37,553 nt of DNA from Acidimicrobiales bacterium (lineage in GTDB: Bacteria; Actinomycetota; Acidimicrobiia; Acidimicrobiales; MedAcidi-G1). The stretch's first letter is position 1; every line of letters begins with the position of its first letter. A program made the translations under genes and the position numbers. The notes under the pieces were generated by a model. That model searched no databases and was not told the DNA's origin. It saw only the letters and a program-made list of their open reading frames with translations. Shown piece by piece: positions 34,566 through 37,553 of the stretch. The stretch lies in the NCBI GenBank assembly GCA_030747775.1, contig JASLKB010000003.1, positions 1 through 37,553 of the forward strand. The letters are read 5' to 3'.

Positions 34566-36800
34566 ATGACTGACACCGCTGCAAACAACGAGACCGCCCG
34601 CCGGCTCCGCCCCAACCATGCCGTCATCGGGCTCGGGGTACTGGTTGCCCTGTTCACCGCAGCATCCGGTGTGGCCTCGGTGGTCAACGAGTTCCACGAC
34701 GACTCACTGATCACCCGTGAGGTGTTTGCCAACGTCCCGGGCTCGTTGAAACTGGCCTTCTACTCGGTCATTCCGCTCCTGATCATCTACGGGGCTGTCC
34801 TGTTCTCATACCGCGTCCAGAACTGGCAGCGGGGTGTCCCCGACGACCGCTCTACCAAGCCGGCTAACGCCAAGCGGCGGTTCGGCGACTTCCGATCCGG
34901 CGTCTACATGCAGACCCTGCTGCGCGATCCCGCAGCCGGTGTCATGCACGCCCTCATCTACTTCCCGTTCCTGATCCTGATGGCAGTGACCACGGTCCTG
35001 GAGATCAACCACCAGGTCCCGGAGGGAATGAAGTTCCTACATGGTGACGTCTACCGGGCCTACACCGCCGTAGGCGACATCGCCGGCGTGCTCTACCTGG
35101 TCGGCGTGGTGTGGGCCATATTGCGGCGGTACGGCCCTCGCCGGTTCCGGCCATACCGCATCCGCATCAAGTCCAAGCCCGAACACGCTGCAGTACTTGT
35201 CATCTTCCTGGCCATCGGGATTACCGGCTTCGGTGCCGAAGCATTCCGCATCGCCCTACAGGACGCCACTGCTGGCGGCTACGGAACCAACCCCGAGACC
35301 TGGTCAGTGATCGGATACCCGCTCGCCATGGCTATCGGCGAGGCCGACTGGCTGGTTGACGATGTGGCGGGCTGGCACCAGGGCTGGTGGATTGCCCACG
35401 TGGCCTCCTTCATGGCCTTCCTGGCCCTGCTGCCCATCACCATGATCCGACACATGTTCACCTCGCCGCTGAACATGTACCTGAAGGACCGGTCCCGCCC
35501 CAAGGGCGCAATGAAGCCGATGCCGGACCTCATGGAAACCGAGTTGGAGAGCTTCGGCGCGGCAACCATCGAGGACTTCACCTGGAAGCAACTGCTGGAC
35601 ACCGACTCGTGCACCATGTGCGGCCGCTGCACCAGCGTCTGTCCGGCCCACGCCACTGGCAAGCCGCTGGACCCCCGTGAGATCGTGCTCAAGACCGGCG
35701 AGATCATGGCCGCCACCGGTGACCCGAAAGTATCTCCCCCCATTGGAACCGACGCCGAAATCACCGTGCCTGCAAACTGGATGTTCGACCGCATCACCAA
35801 CGACGAGTTGTGGGCGTGTACCTCATGCAGGGCCTGCGACGAGAACTGTCCAGTCAACATCGAGATCCTGGACAAGATCCTGGATATGCGGCGCTACCTG
35901 TCGCTGATGGAGTCGGACTTCCCCAGCGAGCTAGGTTCCGCCTACCGATCGATGGAGAACTCGGGCAACCCGTGGGGCTTGTCCCAGAGCGAGCGAGCCG
36001 ACTGGGTGGGCGACCTAGAGGGCATCGAAGTGCTCGACGGTGGCGACCCGTTCGAGGCCGACTACCTCTACTGGGTGGGCTGTGCCGGCTCGTTCGACGA
36101 CAAGAACAAGAAGGTGTCCCGGGCCATGGCCACGCTCATGCAGAGGGCCGGCGTGTCATTCTCGATCCTGGGCCCGTCAGAGATGTGCACCGGTGACCCA
36201 GCCCGACGGTCGGGCAACGAATACATCTTCCAGATGCTGGCCATGCAGAACGTAGAGACCCTTGACGGCATGGGCGTGAAGAAGATCGTCACCCAATGCC
36301 CACACTGCTTCAATACGCTCGCCAACGAATACCCCCAGTTGGGCGGCCACTACGAGGTGGTCCACCACAGCCAGCTTCTGGAGTGGCTGATCGCCGAAGG
36401 GAAGCTGGATATGAGCGAGGCCCGCCTGGACGAACGAGTCGTCTACCACGACTCCTGCTACCTAGGTCGCCACAACGACGTGTACTCGTCGCCCCGAAAC
36501 GTCATCGGCAGCCTGGCCGGCATCGACCTCGTGGAGGCCGACCGCCAGGGGACCAAGGGTATGTGCTGCGGGGCGGGCGGCGGCCGGATGTTCATGGAAG
36601 AGCACATCGGTAAGAACATCAACGTCGAGCGCTCACAGGAACTACTTGCCACGGGAGCCGGACGCATCGCCACGGCCTGCCCGTTCTGCTACATCATGAT
36701 CGACGACGGGGTGAAGGGCGAGGGCGTCGAAGACTCAGAAGTAAAAGTGGGCGACATCGCCCTGCACCTGCTCGAAGCGCTCGACGCCAGCAACAACTGA
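34566..36800 (+). CDS. Membrane-anchored Fe-S oxidoreductase (EtfD-like; HdrD/GlpC-type CCG domains)
   Basis: Product of 744 residues. The first 300 hold about six membrane segments (starting AVIGLGVLVALFTAASG), resembling a NarI/HdrE-type haem b anchor. Then come two 4Fe-4S motifs, CTMCGRCTSVCP (349-360) and CTSCRACDENCP (418-429), and two CCG-type cysteine domains (TQCPHCFNT, CCGAGGGRMFMEE, ATACPFCYI). This layout is that of mycobacterial EtfD (Rv0338c), which passes electrons from ETF to menaquinone during beta-oxidation; related proteins serve heterodisulfide or glycerol-phosphate reductases. An ETF link is the favoured reading, and the window has an acyl-CoA dehydrogenase. No etfAB genes are here. 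Confidence 0.88.
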   Translation: MTDTAANNETARRLRPNHAVIGLGVLVALFTAASGVASVVNEFHDDSLITREVFANVPGSLKLAFYSVIPLLIIYGAVLFSYRVQNWQRGVPDDRSTKPANAKRRFGDFRSGVYMQTLLRDPAAGVMHALIYFPFLILMAVTTVLEINHQVPEGMKFLHGDVYRAYTAVGDIAGVLYLVGVVWAILRRYGPRRFRPYRIRIKSKPEHAAVLVIFLAIGITGFGAEAFRIALQDATAGGYGTNPETWSVIGYPLAMAIGEADWLVDDVAGWHQGWWIAHVASFMAFLALLPITMIRHMFTSPLNMYLKDRSRPKGAMKPMPDLMETELESFGAATIEDFTWKQLLDTDSCTMCGRCTSVCPAHATGKPLDPREIVLKTGEIMAATGDPKVSPPIGTDAEITVPANWMFDRITNDELWACTSCRACDENCPVNIEILDKILDMRRYLSLMESDFPSELGSAYRSMENSGNPWGLSQSERADWVGDLEGIEVLDGGDPFEADYLYWVGCAGSFDDKNKKVSRAMATLMQRAGVSFSILGPSEMCTGDPARRSGNEYIFQMLAMQNVETLDGMGVKKIVTQCPHCFNTLANEYPQLGGHYEVVHHSQLLEWLIAEGKLDMSEARLDERVVYHDSCYLGRHNDVYSSPRNVIGSLAGIDLVEADRQGTKGMCCGAGGGRMFMEEHIGKNINVERSQELLATGAGRIATACPFCYIMIDDGVKGEGVEDSEVKVGDIALHLLEALDASNN

Positions 36801-36805
36801 TCAAC

Positions 36806-36832
36806 CCGCCTAAGCAGCGCCGGCCTTAGCGG
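36806..36832. terminator. Bidirectional terminator hairpin between EtfD-like gene and dcd
   Basis: CCGCCTAAG and CTTAGCGG pair with a single bulged C around a 10-base loop. It lies just after the plus-strand stop and overlaps the dcd stop. Confidence 0.5.
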
Positions 36833-37392
36833 TCGAAATTCTCCCAGTACCGGCTGGGCCGCGGGCCCTCCTGGCCCCGGTACTTCGACCCCAGTTCACT
36901 AGAGCCATAGGGCCGATCGGCCGCCGTTGTCATACGGACGAATGAGATCTGGCCGATCTTCATCCCCGGATAGAGGGTGATAGGGAGACTGGCCACGTTG
37001 GACAATTCCAGGGTGAGTTGACCGTCCCATCCGGCATCCACGTAACCCGCCGTGGAGTGGATGAGCAACCCGAGCCGGCCAAGGCTGGACTTGCCCTCCA
37101 GACGAGCCACCAGATCGTCGGGCACCACCACCCGTTCGGCGGTGGAGCCGAGCACGAACTCCCCGGGATGGAGGATGAACGGATCATCGTCGGCGGCCTC
37201 CACCTGCTCGGTGAGCTCGGTCAGGTCGGTCCGGACATCGATGTGACCCATGGTGTGGTTGCGAAACACCAGAAACCGATGGTCGAGGCGGAGGTCGATC
37301 GACGAAGGCTGCACGCTGGCCTCGTCGAACGGCTCGACCACGATACGGCCAGCGGCGATCTCCTCAAGGAGTGTGTGATCGGAAAGGATCAT
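36826..37392 (-). CDS. dcd: dCTP deaminase, probably bifunctional dCTP deaminase/dUTPase
   Basis: Product of 188 residues. It deaminates dCTP toward dUMP for thymidylate synthesis. The core motif [20 protein letters not shown] and the catalytic Glu in LTLELSN fit the family. The GKSS plus HSTAG wording is closer to the bifunctional enzymes of Actinomycetota and archaea than to the E. coli form (RSSLARLGLMVHVTAH), so it may give dUMP directly (inference). ATG 37392 lies 12 bases behind the upstream gene's stop, so the two are probably co-transcribed. Confidence 0.93.
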   Translation of the reverse strand: MILSDHTLLEEIAAGRIVVEPFDEASVQPSSIDLRLDHRFLVFRNHTMGHIDVRTDLTELTEQVEAADDDPFILHPGEFVLGSTAERVVVPDDLVARLEGKSSLGRLGLLIHSTAGYVDAGWDGQLTLELSNVASLPITLYPGMKIGQISFVRMTTAADRPYGSSELGSKYRGQEGPRPSRYWENFDR

Positions 37393-37404
37393 GAGTCGCC
37401 GATG

Positions 37405-37553
37405 CTACCCAGCGGTCCGATCGGCGATGAGCGAGAGGATCTCGAACATCACCGCCATCGCCCGGTAACTGGTGATGGAGTTCGGTGAATCCACGGTCGG
37501 CATCAGGCACACCACGTCACCGCCGATCACGTTGCGACCCCGCACCGAACGAA
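37405..37553 (-). CDS. Ureohydrolase (agmatinase/arginase) family protein, C-terminal fragment
   Basis: Only the last 48 or so residues are in the window, ending at TAG 37405-37407. The readable end, NVIGGDVVCLMPTVDSPN then ITSYRAMAVMFEILSLIADR, resembles the C-terminal beta strand and helix of agmatinase-type enzymes (GxDVVE...P...T..A......L). Metal ligands lie outside the window, so the call rests on a short match. Confidence 0.5.
   Translation of the reverse strand, partial: RSVRGRNVIGGDVVCLMPTVDSPNSITSYRAMAVMFEILSLIADRTAG

Overview
This window is GC-rich, tightly packed bacterial DNA with many 4-base gene overlaps (ATGA or GTGA), GTG starts and probable leaderless promoters. It holds a dnaK-grpE-dnaJ-hspR operon, a clpS-DUF2017 pair, a CtaA-type haem A synthase and an EtfD-like membrane iron-sulfur oxidoreductase. 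Together these point to an Actinomycetota genome, plausibly of the class Acidimicrobiia (inference; no rRNA is present). I see no transposase, integrase, CRISPR array or phage gene.

Layout. 1-2659: an SDR dehydrogenase cut by the window edge, divergent from ctaA-clpS-DUF2017. 2732-3048: tRNA-Glu, tRNA-Asp, tRNA-Phe and a terminator hairpin. 3276-4079: a CX5R phosphatase. 4142-14428: a catabolic island holding ferredoxin, cytochrome P450, sulfatase, acyl-CoA dehydrogenase, two TetR regulators, an enoyl-CoA hydratase-family protein, a nitronate-monooxygenase-family flavoprotein, a TauE/SafE permease and a zinc alcohol dehydrogenase. 14451-16624: a HAD hydrolase and an ACT-malic enzyme. 16702-29204: a purine cluster on the minus strand (purA-D-E-B-C-S-Q, then L-F-M-pyrE), interrupted between purQ and purL by an uncharacterised plus-strand gene with its own AT-rich promoter. 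29487-33538: the heat-shock operon. 33769-37553: gpmA, the EtfD-like protein, dcd and the end of a probable ureohydrolase gene.

The most interesting observation is a shared operator. The palindrome TTAGCC-N4-GGCTAA occurs at four places (4142-4159, 8091-8110, 12489-12504 with one mismatch, 13277-13294). All four are intergenic, and they sit in front of every transcription unit of the catabolic island. One controlled unit ends with two paralogous TetR genes, joined to each other and to the upstream genes by 4-base overlaps, so the island looks like one self-regulated regulon. The enzymes suggest oxidation and beta-oxidation-like breakdown of an unknown, possibly sulfated, organic compound: sulfatase for desulfation, P450/ferredoxin for hydroxylation, alcohol dehydrogenase, then CoA-ester steps. 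Electrons from the acyl-CoA dehydrogenase could enter the quinone pool through the EtfD-like protein encoded 25 kb away. Substrate and regulator-operator pairing are inferences.

The purine cluster encodes the PurS/PurQ/small-PurL form of FGAM synthetase and most IMP and AMP steps; purH, purN and purK are not in the window. pyrE is attached to the end of the purL-F-M unit.
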